A DNA stretch of 64,000 nt from Hymenobacter persicinus. Its GTDB lineage: Bacteria; Bacteroidota; Bacteroidia; Cytophagales; Hymenobacteraceae. Of this stretch, positions 17,955 through 26,641 are shown piece by piece. The stretch lies in NCBI RefSeq assembly GCF_004167665.1, contig NZ_SEWE01000023.1:1-64000 (forward strand), read 5' to 3'. The notes under the pieces were generated by a model, which saw nothing but the letters and a program-made list of their open reading frames with translations, had not been told where the DNA came from and ran no database searches. Positions within the stretch are counted from its first letter, which is position 1; each line of letters opens with the position of its first letter. A program made the position numbers and the translations under genes.

Positions 17955-19778
17955 ATGGCCGCTAACGCCCACCTCCAGGAGCAAATCCGCCAGCTGCCCC
18001 ACCAGCCCGGCATCTATAAGTTCTTCGACGACGAAGGCATCATCTACGTCGGCAAAGCCATTGATATCCGCAAGCGGGTCAGCAGCTACTTCACCAAGCA
18101 GGACCACAACAAGAAAACCCAGCAGCTGGTCAAGAATATCCGGCGCATCGAATTCACCATCGTCAACAGTGAGTCCGACGCGTTTCTACTCGAAAACAAC
18201 CTCATCAAGCAGAATCAGCCCAAGTACAACATCCTGCTCAAGGACGGCAAGACGTATCCGTACCTGTGCATCACCAATGAGCGGTTTCCGCGCCTGTTGC
18301 CGACGCGCAACAAGATCAACGACGGCTCCCGCTACTACGGGCCCTACGCCAACCTGACGGCCATGAATGTGGTGCTGGAGCTGATCCGGGCCCTGTACCC
18401 GCTGCGCACCTGCACCTACAACCTTTCCCCGGCCAACGTGGAAGCCGGCAAATTCAAGGTGTGTCTGGAATACCACATCGGCAACTGCAAAGGCCCCTGT
18501 GAAGGGCTGCAGGACGAGGAAACCTACAACCAGTACATTCAGCAAATCCGCAACATCCTCAGCGGCAACCTGACGGTACCCAAAACCTACTTTCGGGAAC
18601 GGATGATGGCTGCCGCCCAGGACCAGCAGTATGAGCTGGCCCACGGCATCAAGCAGAAGCTCGACCGCCTCGACGACTTCCAGGCCAAATCGACGGTGGT
18701 GAATGCCTCCCTGTCCAACATCGACGTGTTCAGCATCGCCTCCAACGAGAAAAGCGCCTTTATCAACTACCTCAAGGTGATGAGCGGCTCCATTATTCTC
18801 ACCCAGTCGGTGGAGGTGCAAAAGAAGCTTGATGAAACCGATGCCGAGATTCTGGCCCCGATGATTATGCAGATGCGGGACGAATTTGAGAGCCAATCCA
18901 AGGAAATTCTGGTCAATACGGCCGTGGATGAGCTGCCCCTACCCGGCGTGACGGTCACCGTGCCCCAGATTGGCGACAAGCGCAAGCTGCTGGAAGTTTC
19001 GCTTAAAAATGTGCTCTACCTGCGCAAGGAAAAGGAAAGCATGAACGACCGGAGCAAGGACGTCAACGAGGTCCGCATCATGGAAGGCATCAAGCGGGAT
19101 TTGCGCCTCACGGAGCTGCCTAAGCACATCGAATGCTTCGACAACTCCAACTTCCAGGGCGACAACCCGGTGGCCGCCATGGTGTGTTTCCGCAACGCCA
19201 AGCCCAGCAAGAAAGACTACCGCCATTACCACATCAAAACGGTCATCGGCCCCAACGACTTCGACTCGATGTACGAAGTCGTCACGCGCCGCTACCGCCG
19301 CCTCGTCGACGAAGGTGCCTCCCTGCCCCAGCTCGTCATTGTCGACGGCGGCAAGGGCCAGCTGAGCATGGCCGTCAAAGCCATCAAGGACCTGAATCTA
19401 TGGGGCCAGATGGCCGTCATCGGCATCGCCAAGCGTCTGGAGGAAATCTACGTGCCCAACGACCCGCTCCCGCTCTACATCGACAAGAAGAGCGAATCCC
19501 TGCGCCTGTTTCAGCGCATGCGCGACGAAGTGCACCGCTTCGGCATCACCTTCCACCGCAGCCGCCGCGACGCGGCCACCCTCAAAACGGAGCTGACCGA
19601 CGTGAAAGGCCTCGGCCCGGTCACCGCCGACAAGCTACTGACCAAGTTTAAGTCGGTTAAGAAAATCAGGGAGCTCACCGAAGCCCAACTTATTGAAGAA
19701 GTCGGCAAAGCCAAAGCCCGGATTCTGATCAACTATTTCAACGAGCAGGAAACGCCGGCCGCTAAGCCTCAGGAATAG
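17955..19778 (+). CDS. uvrC: Excinuclease ABC subunit C
   Basis: The product is 607 residues from the ATG at 17955; the frame is open to 17820 but the upstream part overlaps the terminator. UvrC makes both incisions in nucleotide excision repair. Residues 15-95 form the GIY-YIG nuclease (GIYKFF, then IIYVGKA). A UvrB-binding UVR-like segment lies near 215-240. The RNase H-like 5' nuclease starts near IECFDNSNFQGDNPVAAMVCF. Two helix-hairpin-helix motifs (VKGLGPVTADKLL, IEEVGKAKARIL) end the protein. It is a single gene between two terminators. Confidence 0.97.
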   Translation: MAANAHLQEQIRQLPHQPGIYKFFDDEGIIYVGKAIDIRKRVSSYFTKQDHNKKTQQLVKNIRRIEFTIVNSESDAFLLENNLIKQNQPKYNILLKDGKTYPYLCITNERFPRLLPTRNKINDGSRYYGPYANLTAMNVVLELIRALYPLRTCTYNLSPANVEAGKFKVCLEYHIGNCKGPCEGLQDEETYNQYIQQIRNILSGNLTVPKTYFRERMMAAAQDQQYELAHGIKQKLDRLDDFQAKSTVVNASLSNIDVFSIASNEKSAFINYLKVMSGSIILTQSVEVQKKLDETDAEILAPMIMQMRDEFESQSKEILVNTAVDELPLPGVTVTVPQIGDKRKLLEVSLKNVLYLRKEKESMNDRSKDVNEVRIMEGIKRDLRLTELPKHIECFDNSNFQGDNPVAAMVCFRNAKPSKKDYRHYHIKTVIGPNDFDSMYEVVTRRYRRLVDEGASLPQLVIVDGGKGQLSMAVKAIKDLNLWGQMAVIGIAKRLEEIYVPNDPLPLYIDKKSESLRLFQRMRDEVHRFGITFHRSRRDAATLKTELTDVKGLGPVTADKLLTKFKSVKKIRELTEAQLIEEVGKAKARILINYFNEQETPAAKPQE

Positions 19779-19790
19779 AATCAGCAGTAT

Positions 19791-19831
19791 AAAGAAAAAG
19801 CCTCTCCCGTAATGGAAGAGGCTTTTTCTTT
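19791..19831. terminator. Bidirectional terminator between uvrC and gldN
   Basis: A 15-bp perfect stem, AAAGAAAAAGCCTCT (19791-19805) with AGAGGCTTTTTCTTT (19817-19831). The T-rich arm serves uvrC and the A-rich arm serves the converging gldN. Confidence 0.92.
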
Positions 19832-19851
19832 GCCTTGGGAAACTCTAAAAA

Positions 19852-20739
19852 CTAGAAGCTCCAGAGGTTGTATTCGTACTCAATCAGGTCCGAAGCAGCC
19901 TGCTGCGAAGCCAGGATACCCTGCTGCTGCCCACCGTAGATTTCGTCCAGACGCGAATCGTTCGGGTTGGAAACCTTTACGATGTAGGAGTTGAACAGCC
20001 ACAGCTCGAAGGCATCCGCCAGGTTCTTGTGCTGGGCGTCGTTCTGAGAGTTAAACCAGATAGCCTTGTCCGGGTTGGCGCGGAATACGCGAACCAAGTC
20101 GCTGTACTTGAACGTGCCAATCGGCTTTTCAATGCCCGAAGTGTTCGAGCCCAAGGTCGAAGGAACCAGCAGCGTTACGGTTTTGATGTCGTGATACATC
20201 CGCGACCGTTTCTTGTCGAAGATCATATCCTCTTTCAATTCCATCTGATACAAGTCCTTGTAGCGGTACTCGTAGCTTGGTGGCGCAACGGGCTTCTTAG
20301 GAGCTGCAGCTACCTTTTTGCCTTTCGTCGACTTCTTAGGAGTTCCCCAGTCATCAGCGGCAGCGTCATCGCTGAAGCCGGCCGCTTTTTCCTCGTCGCT
20401 CAGACCGGCGCTAGCTTCAGCGTACGACATGTTGCCGGACACTTCGGATGGCGTGTAGGTCGTCGTCAGCGAGTCGTTGCGGTAAGCCTGGAGTTCTCCA
20501 CGCTTTACCGCTTCGAGGATTACGCGGCTGATTTCCTTGCCCTCGGAGAACATCGGCTTGTTTTGCTTCTCACGAAGGTCAACAGCCCGCCAGATGGTCT
20601 TCCGGAACATGATGTCCGAATTCGGAATCGGACGGTACGAGCCATTGCTGCTCGCGGTGGTGGCTTGCTCCTGAGCCGAAGCTGCCACCGACAGCATCAG
20701 ACCGGCCGAAAGGGCGGCGAAGGAAAGGAATTTGTTCAT
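19852..20739 (-). CDS. gldN: Gliding motility / T9SS protein GldN (PorN)
   Basis: The product is 295 residues from the ATG at 20739 (MNKFLSFAALSAGLMLSVAASAQ, a good signal peptide; the ATG at 20763 would spoil it). It is a periplasmic protein that forms a ring with GldK under the outer membrane and contacts the GldLM motor. IPNSDIMFRKTIWRAVDLREKQNKP and the C-terminal DSRLDEIYGG are family hallmarks. A Lys/Ala/Pro-rich insertion (about 130-155) is variable in the family. It is the last gene of gldKLMN. Confidence 0.95.
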   Translation of the reverse strand: MNKFLSFAALSAGLMLSVAASAQEQATTASSNGSYRPIPNSDIMFRKTIWRAVDLREKQNKPMFSEGKEISRVILEAVKRGELQAYRNDSLTTTYTPSEVSGNMSYAEASAGLSDEEKAAGFSDDAAADDWGTPKKSTKGKKVAAAPKKPVAPPSYEYRYKDLYQMELKEDMIFDKKRSRMYHDIKTVTLLVPSTLGSNTSGIEKPIGTFKYSDLVRVFRANPDKAIWFNSQNDAQHKNLADAFELWLFNSYIVKVSNPNDSRLDEIYGGQQQGILASQQAASDLIEYEYNLWSF

Positions 20740-20787
20740 ACCCTGGTAATCAAAAAAGCGCATCGGTTAGTTCAGCAGTGTAACGCT

Positions 20788-22371
20788 TTACAGCAGCGGA
20801 ATATTGAATTGCTTCGACACTTTAACTTCTTCCTGCTGATCCTGGAAGTTCAGGCGGCGTACTTCCTTCACCTCGATGTACAGACGGTCACCTTCACGGC
20901 CCGAGTTTACAACGGAAGTCAGGTTAGCATCGGGGCTGTTGAACGTCATCGTTGGCATGGCGGGGCGCTTACCCCGCACCAACGTTACTTCGTAGCGCGT
21001 CACGCGGTAGCGAGCATCGTCGGGCAGGAAGGTGGCGAAACCAGCATCCGGAACAGCCTTCAGAATCATATTGCGCACGGCCGTAATCGGAGTGCCCTGC
21101 TTTTCGTTGGCCGGACGACCACCTACCCAGCACTGAATCTCTGGCTTAGGAATCGGACGGACCTGGAAAGTCTGGGAACCGATGGCGTTGCCGCCGCTGC
21201 TCACGCTCAGGGTCACCTCGCGCGAGTTGGGCACCAGCGTTACGTCACCCAGCTTGGAACCTTGGATAACCGAGGCCCCGGAAGCACCGAAGCTTGGCTT
21301 GTACTGAGCCCCGAGTGCGGGAACCTGTACGCTGAGCTTGTTGCCGCATTTGAAATACAGTGCCTGCACCGAAGCCGACTGAATCTGCATAACGGGCTTG
21401 GTAACCACGTAGTCAACTTTCTTGGTGAAAGTGGTGTCGCGGCCGTTCTGCTTGAAGCGAATCGTACCCGTCCAGCTCTTCTTGGCGTTACCGGCTGCGT
21501 CGAAGCCGCCGGGCGTTGCCGTGAACTCAACCAGACCATGACCGTCCGAATTCACGCGCAGCGGCGAGCCGTTCAGCGTCATCGACGGGTTCAGCCCCGA
21601 AGCCGAAGCCGTCAGGAACAGCTCAGCTTTGTACTTCGTACCAGCTGCTACCGTGTTCGACTCCGCGCTGGCGAAGGCGCCCACTTTGTCGAATACAATG
21701 ATGTTGCCACCAACCTTGGCCGACTGGGCAGCCAGAGCATCCGACTCGTACTTCAGTACTTCGGCCTCTTTCTGCGACAGTACTGCCAAAGCAGCTACCA
21801 GCGGAGTGTTTTCGAAGTTCAGCTCAGCAAAGTTTTTGCTTTTCTGCTCGGGCTCCATGATGCTGGCGTCATCCTTGGCGTCGAGGGCCAGGGGAGCAGC
21901 GTTTGGTACAAACTGCTTGATGTAGGTCGAGTACTTGTTGAGCTCATCCTTCATAGCGTAGGCAGCACCGTTCTTGCTACCGCCCAGCATGGTGATGGCC
22001 ACCTTGTCTTCGGCCGACATGTTCTTGTACTCGTTCTTGCCTTTGGTGTTCTCCGTGGCCGTTACGAGTTTGTCCCGGATGTCGCGCAGATAGGCAACCA
22101 TCTGCTGCGAGCGGGTCCGGATTTCTTCGCTTTGTTTCAATACGGCCACATCCTGGGGCGTATTGCGGTTCTTCACGACTTGTGCCTGAATCCCCTTTAC
22201 CGTGCCTTCGTTCGCCTTGGACACCTTTTCGTTGATACCGAACAGGCTGTCATCCAAGAATTTGAACTTGAGCAGAATTGCTGAGTTAACTTGTAGGGCA
22301 AGAAGGGCAGTCAGTACCAGGTACATCATGCCAATCATTTTTTGCCGTGGAGTCTCTTTTCCTCCCGCCAT
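20788..22371 (-). CDS. gldM: Gliding motility / T9SS motor protein GldM (PorM)
   Basis: The product is 527 residues. It has one N-terminal transmembrane helix (about 12-32, KMIGMMYLVLTALLALQVNSA) and a long periplasmic part of stacked beta domains that reaches the GldKN ring. With GldL it forms the proton-driven rotary motor that powers T9SS and gliding. ETPRQKMIGMMYLVLTALLAL is highly conserved. It starts 62 bp after gldL. Confidence 0.96.
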   Translation of the reverse strand: MAGGKETPRQKMIGMMYLVLTALLALQVNSAILLKFKFLDDSLFGINEKVSKANEGTVKGIQAQVVKNRNTPQDVAVLKQSEEIRTRSQQMVAYLRDIRDKLVTATENTKGKNEYKNMSAEDKVAITMLGGSKNGAAYAMKDELNKYSTYIKQFVPNAAPLALDAKDDASIMEPEQKSKNFAELNFENTPLVAALAVLSQKEAEVLKYESDALAAQSAKVGGNIIVFDKVGAFASAESNTVAAGTKYKAELFLTASASGLNPSMTLNGSPLRVNSDGHGLVEFTATPGGFDAAGNAKKSWTGTIRFKQNGRDTTFTKKVDYVVTKPVMQIQSASVQALYFKCGNKLSVQVPALGAQYKPSFGASGASVIQGSKLGDVTLVPNSREVTLSVSSGGNAIGSQTFQVRPIPKPEIQCWVGGRPANEKQGTPITAVRNMILKAVPDAGFATFLPDDARYRVTRYEVTLVRGKRPAMPTMTFNSPDANLTSVVNSGREGDRLYIEVKEVRRLNFQDQQEEVKVSKQFNIPLL

Positions 22372-22433
22372 CGTGTTCTTTCCTAGTCGATAAAATTATT
22401 GGACAGAAACGTTCTATGCAGTTGCTATCAGCC

Positions 22434-23240
22434 TTAGCTGGTAGCGCGCATGGCGTTTAGCATGTTGCCGTAGACGCGGTTCAGCGAACCCAGGTTGGTG
22501 GTCAGCTGAGTCACTTCCTGCTTGAACTGGTCGGTCTCTTTGCCAGCTTCGGTCAGGTTTTCCATAGCCTGGCTCAACGTGCCGTAGAACTTATTCATGG
22601 ACTTCAGGTGCGTGTTAGCATCCTGGAGCTCCATTTCGTAGACTGCGTTCAGAGCACCCAAGTTCTTGGTTACGTTCTGCACCTGCAGGTGGTACTCACG
22701 GGCATCCGAAGTAGCATCCGACATAGCGCCGATAGCCTGGGCGGTCTGCGAGTAAGCTTCGTTGATTTTCTCGAGCGACTGAGCCGCCGAACGCACTTTG
22801 GTCGTGTACTCTTCCGTAGCGTTGGTAGCATCACCGAGCGAGGAAAGCTGCTGGGTAGTGGTGCTCAACCGGTTCAGGCCCTGGCCCAGCGAAGCAATAG
22901 CCTCTGGGGTTACGTTGGCGTCCTTCAGCATGTCGTCCAGCTTGCGGGTCAGACCCTGGCTGTTGTTGTTAGCCGACAGGCTGTTGCTATTCGTCGAGGG
23001 GTCGTAGCCTTCCGAAAGCTCGGGGTATACCAACGACCAATCCGTTTCCTTGGGGTTTGGCTGGAAAGCACTCAGAAAGAAAATCAGAGCTTCCGTGCCC
23101 AGACCTACCATCAACATTACGTCGGCACCTTTCCAGTGCAGAATCTTAAACAATGCCCCGATGATTACGACTGCGGCCCCGATGCCATACACCTTGGGCA
23201 TAACCACGTCATACATGAAGCTACCGCCTTTTGCTGCCAT
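22434..23240 (-). CDS. gldL: Gliding motility / T9SS motor protein GldL (PorL)
   Basis: The product is 268 residues. Two transmembrane helices (about 17-34 and 40-60) are followed by a long cytoplasmic helical tail. The second helix keeps the buried glutamate E50 in VGLGTEALIFF, the residue implicated in proton use by GldL, and the first ends with ALFKILHWKG, also conserved. GldL pentamers surround the GldM helices as stator. The tail has heptad-like repeats (LNRLSTTTQQL, KNLGALNAVYEMEL). Confidence 0.96.
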   Translation of the reverse strand: MAAKGGSFMYDVVMPKVYGIGAAVVIIGALFKILHWKGADVMLMVGLGTEALIFFLSAFQPNPKETDWSLVYPELSEGYDPSTNSNSLSANNNSQGLTRKLDDMLKDANVTPEAIASLGQGLNRLSTTTQQLSSLGDATNATEEYTTKVRSAAQSLEKINEAYSQTAQAIGAMSDATSDAREYHLQVQNVTKNLGALNAVYEMELQDANTHLKSMNKFYGTLSQAMENLTEAGKETDQFKQEVTQLTTNLGSLNRVYGNMLNAMRATS

Positions 23241-23328
23241 TTTACTTGAGTTGAAAGAATTGGATTGGATGAAGTTGAGAAGCGAAAACGTGTTGAAACG
23301 GAAATCTAAAAGGCTGCTGTAGGCGGAA

Positions 23329-24348
23329 TTAGTTCAGAGCGTTGTTGGTACCCTGGCCGATCTGGATCATAGCGGTGCGGAAACCGATGTAGGAGCGAGC
23401 CGAGTCCTGGTATTCGAAGTTGCGCGAGCCCGTTTCGAGGAAGTACGAAATGTCCTTCCAAGAGCCGCCACGAACTACTTTGCGAGGCTCGTTGTCGTCC
23501 GGGTTGGTTGGGTTCATGTCCCATACCACGGGTACCGAAGCTTCCATGTAAGCATCGTCGCACCACTCGGCTACGTTGCCCGACATGTCGTAGAGACCAA
23601 AGTCGTTGGGGAAGAACGAACCGACCGGAGCGGTGTAGGCATACCCGTCGCTGGCGTAGTCACCGCGGCCGGGCTTGAAGTTCGCCAGCATGCAGCCTTT
23701 CGAGTTGCGCAGGTATGGACCACCCCAAGGGTAAGTAGCAAGGTTACGACCACCCCGGGCGGCGTACTCCCACTCAGCCTCGGAGGGCAGACGGAAGTTT
23801 GGCGTTGGCGCGAGGCCGGCTTCGGCGTTAGCCGCATTCTTGTTCTTGGTGCGCCAGTTGCAGAAATACTTCGCCGCGAACCAGTCGACGCCCACTACTG
23901 GGTAATCGTCGAAAGCTGGGTGGGTGTAGTAGTACTCCATCAGCGGGTCACCCATGTGGTAGGTAAAGTCGCGCACCCACACGGTGGTATCCGGATACAA
24001 TTCCGTCATCACATACTCTTCGCCGAGCACGTCAATCGAGTCTTGGCGGATGGCATTCATGAACTGCCGGTACTCATTGTTAGTAATCTCCGTCTCATCC
24101 ATGTAGAAGCCGGCGATAGTCACCTGCTTGTTCATGTTGACCATCGAAGCCGAGATATCCTGGTCCGTCTGACCCATGTGGAAGGTGCCGCCTGGGCAAG
24201 GAACCATGCCGAACGGCACTTCCTGGGGATTGAACTCGGGGCGGTCTTGTGCCCCGACCAGGTCGCCCTGCGGTCCTTTTCCAAAACCACAGCCTCCCAA
24301 GAACAGCGCCGAAAGGGCGAAGAGAGGCAATACGAGTAACTTGTTCAT
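23329..24348 (-). CDS. gldK: Gliding motility / T9SS lipoprotein GldK (PorK)
   Basis: The product is 339 residues, an outer-membrane lipoprotein with lipobox LGGC (C20) and a formylglycine-generating-enzyme-like (SUMF1) domain: GGTFHMGQTDQD, FYMDETEITNNEYRQF, RLPSEAEWEYAARGG, DMSGNVAEWCDDAY, VVRGGSW. GldK forms the periplasmic ring with GldN. Position ahead of gldLMN separates it from the related GldJ. A possible promoter lies upstream on the minus strand (TTTG at 24412-24409, TAATCTTCG at 24392-24384), but the spacing is short. Confidence 0.93.
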   Translation of the reverse strand: MNKLLVLPLFALSALFLGGCGFGKGPQGDLVGAQDRPEFNPQEVPFGMVPCPGGTFHMGQTDQDISASMVNMNKQVTIAGFYMDETEITNNEYRQFMNAIRQDSIDVLGEEYVMTELYPDTTVWVRDFTYHMGDPLMEYYYTHPAFDDYPVVGVDWFAAKYFCNWRTKNKNAANAEAGLAPTPNFRLPSEAEWEYAARGGRNLATYPWGGPYLRNSKGCMLANFKPGRGDYASDGYAYTAPVGSFFPNDFGLYDMSGNVAEWCDDAYMEASVPVVWDMNPTNPDDNEPRKVVRGGSWKDISYFLETGSRNFEYQDSARSYIGFRTAMIQIGQGTNNALN

Positions 24349-24583
24349 GTCAAGAAAAAAAAGACTGTTTAGGCGGCGATACCCGAAGATTACAATTTAA
24401 TGAGCTGGCAAATTTAGTGAATCTTACATTCGTCCGCAAGCATATCGTTTAATACCGCTCAAGTGTCTACGAACTAGACAACTTACCGGTTAAACGAAGA
24501 AACTTAGCGACTTAGTACAGCAACACCAGAAAACCAGTCAGCACGTAATCAGAGGGTGGAGTTGGTCCGCAACAGCCCGTAAT

Positions 24584-25573
24584 TTAGAAGCTGTAACGGG
24601 GAGTCCGGATAGCCGGGCGAATAGCCAGCCCGGGCTTGGGCAGACGGTAGGAGAGCATAATTTCGTGCGAACTAAATGCACGTGCGTCTTGGTTGAATGC
24701 AATAAAGTCGAATGCATAACCAAAGCGCAGAGCGTTGTCTTTAGCAAAGCTCATGCCCAAAAGCCCCGTAAACGATTCATCGTAGCGGTATCCTACGCCC
24801 CCCCAAAACTTATCATTAAAGGTAGCGCGCACGCCGGCCTCATACGAATTATTCTTAAAGGTAAATTTGTTGCTGTCGCCAAACTTGCCCGGCATCACCA
24901 GCTTAGCCAACACTGTCGGCGTGACGACAACCGACGAGGAGGCTTCGATATTATAACCGGCCGTGAGGTAAGCGTGGTTTTCGCCAATGACCTGGGCCGT
25001 ATTGTCGCCGCCCTCGCTCTTGAATTTGTACTGGGAACGCAGCAGGTTGTTGGCGCTCAAGCCCACGTACAGCTTATCGGATTCGTACCAGACGCCGACG
25101 CCGGCATCAATCTTCTGGTCGGAACCATCCCGGGGCACGCTGCCGTCGTTTTTATCGATTGGACGGTACAGACCTTTGCTCAGGTGGTTGAAGATACCCT
25201 GCACCCCAATACCGAGACGGCCTTCCCCAACTTTGATGTGCTTGGAATAGGACAGCTGGGCGTTGGTGATATTCGACTGCGCCACTTTATCCCGAAATAC
25301 GCTGATGCCGATGCCACCGCCAATGGCCGCCACGGGCAGGGAGGCGCTCAGCATGTAGGTTTGCGGAGAGCCTCCATCGTCGAAGGTGGCGTTGTAGCCA
25401 AGATACTGGTACCGACCAAGGGTGGTAATTTCACCTTGGCCTTTTATTCCGGCGTAGGCAGGGTTCAGATACATCCCGTTAAAGCCATAATGGCTAAACT
25501 GGGGCTGCTGCTGTGCAAGGGCTGAACCGGCAACTGCCGATAGCAGGAGGGTGGCAAGTAGAGTTCCCTTCAT
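24584..25573 (-). CDS. PorP/SprF family type IX secretion outer-membrane protein
   Basis: The product is 329 residues from the ATG at 25573, with signal peptide MKGTLLATLLLSAVAGSALAQ; the upstream ATG at 25621 would prevent export. The mature start QQPQFSHYGFNGMYLNPAYAG is the PorP/SprF signature, and the rest is alternating beta strands ending in aromatic Phe, as in a 14-strand outer-membrane barrel. Family members are T9SS components that anchor or guide particular substrates. It lies just upstream of gldK in transcription order, with a 235-bp gap. Confidence 0.9.
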   Translation of the reverse strand: MKGTLLATLLLSAVAGSALAQQQPQFSHYGFNGMYLNPAYAGIKGQGEITTLGRYQYLGYNATFDDGGSPQTYMLSASLPVAAIGGGIGISVFRDKVAQSNITNAQLSYSKHIKVGEGRLGIGVQGIFNHLSKGLYRPIDKNDGSVPRDGSDQKIDAGVGVWYESDKLYVGLSANNLLRSQYKFKSEGGDNTAQVIGENHAYLTAGYNIEASSSVVVTPTVLAKLVMPGKFGDSNKFTFKNNSYEAGVRATFNDKFWGGVGYRYDESFTGLLGMSFAKDNALRFGYAFDFIAFNQDARAFSSHEIMLSYRLPKPGLAIRPAIRTPRYSF

Positions 25574-25670
25574 AGAAGCGACTGATATGGGGTTTGTTAC
25601 GCGCTGGGGTGGACAACGCAAGTGTTTCCAAATGTATGGAAAAAACCCTCTGCAACAAATACGCTAAAAA

Positions 25671-25710
25671 AAACAGGCGAATCACTCCGAAGGAGCTGAC
25701 TCGCCTGTTT
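25671..25710 (-). terminator. Terminator of the hemD-like gene
   Basis: AAACAGGCGA (25671-25680) pairs perfectly with TCGCCTGTTT (25701-25710). Read on the minus strand it is followed by a long T-run. Confidence 0.88.
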
Positions 25711-25729
25711 GTTCAATTAGGTACCTTGT

Positions 25730-26560
25730 CTAGGCGCTCTGCTTGCCGCTCGCCTTCTTGTCTTTGTAGGCGTCGATTCCGTGGTGGTGCCGGATGTAGG
25801 CTTCAATGGCCCCGGTCATGGAGGGCGCATTGGGCTGCGGCGCTTCAATGTCCAATTCCAAGCCCGCGTCGCGCACAGCTTTGGCCGTCGTTGGGCCAAA
25901 AGCCGCTATGCGAGTGCCATTCTGCTCAAAATCAGGGAAGTTGATGAACAGGGAGCTAATGCCCGAGGGGCTGAAAAACGCGAGGCAGTCGTACTTCACG
26001 TCGGTCAAGTCCGACAGGTCGCTGGCCACCGTGCGGTAGATAACGGCCTCGGTGAATTTGAAACCGTTGGCGCGCATAAACTCCGGAATATCATCCTTGC
26101 GGATGTCGGAGCAAGGATACAGGAACTTCTCGGTCTTGTGCTTCTTGATAACGTCGAACAGATCGACGGCCGTGCGCTGGCCCACAAAGAGCTTGCGCTT
26201 ACGCAGCACGATGTATTTCTGCAGATAGTTGGCAGTTTGTTCCGAGATGCAGAAGTACTTCATTTCGGCGGGCATCTCCAGCTTTGCCTCCTGACAGATC
26301 CGGAAGAAGTGGTCAACCGCGTTGCGGCTCGTGAAGATGATTGCCGTGTGTTCAGCAATGTTGACTTTTTCCTTGCGGAAGTCCTTGTAAGAAACCGGAT
26401 CAACCTGAATGAACTCCCGAAAATCCACTTTGATACCGTATTTCTCGGCAATGGCAAAGTAAGGATTGATGTCGTTCGTCGGCTTAGGCTGGGTTACCAG
26501 AATGCTGGAAATGCGCTTTGCATGCCGGCCCGTACCCGGTTTGTCTTTGCTTTCGGCCAT
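25730..26560 (-). CDS. hemD: Uroporphyrinogen-III synthase-like protein
   Basis: The product is 276 residues from the ATG at 26560 (MAESKDKPGTGRHAKRISSILVTQPKP). Motifs IIFTSRNAVDHFF, YPCSDIRKDDIPEFM, YDCLAFFSPSGISSLF and RIAAFGPTTAKAVRDAG match the two-domain HemD fold, which closes hydroxymethylbilane with D-ring inversion in haem synthesis. HemD is poorly conserved, and in Bacteroidota this version usually stands next to the DUF4271 gene, as here, rather than with hemBC. Activity is inferred from the fold. Confidence 0.8.
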   Translation of the reverse strand: MAESKDKPGTGRHAKRISSILVTQPKPTNDINPYFAIAEKYGIKVDFREFIQVDPVSYKDFRKEKVNIAEHTAIIFTSRNAVDHFFRICQEAKLEMPAEMKYFCISEQTANYLQKYIVLRKRKLFVGQRTAVDLFDVIKKHKTEKFLYPCSDIRKDDIPEFMRANGFKFTEAVIYRTVASDLSDLTDVKYDCLAFFSPSGISSLFINFPDFEQNGTRIAAFGPTTAKAVRDAGLELDIEAPQPNAPSMTGAIEAYIRHHHGIDAYKDKKASGKQSA

Positions 26561-26641
26561 AAAATTAAAAGAAGGGTAAATTTCGGGCAATAGGTGGGTC
26601 GTTGGGAGAAATCAGCGTTCAAGCCACTGACACTCGGGGCA

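Noticed and set aside
20029-22284. 751-codon plus-strand frame opposite gldN and gldM
   Set aside because: Antisense shadow; gldM and gldN are secure.
23329-24348. GldJ instead of GldK
   Set aside because: Both have the SUMF1-like domain, but position directly before gldLMN and the sequence after the lipobox favour GldK.
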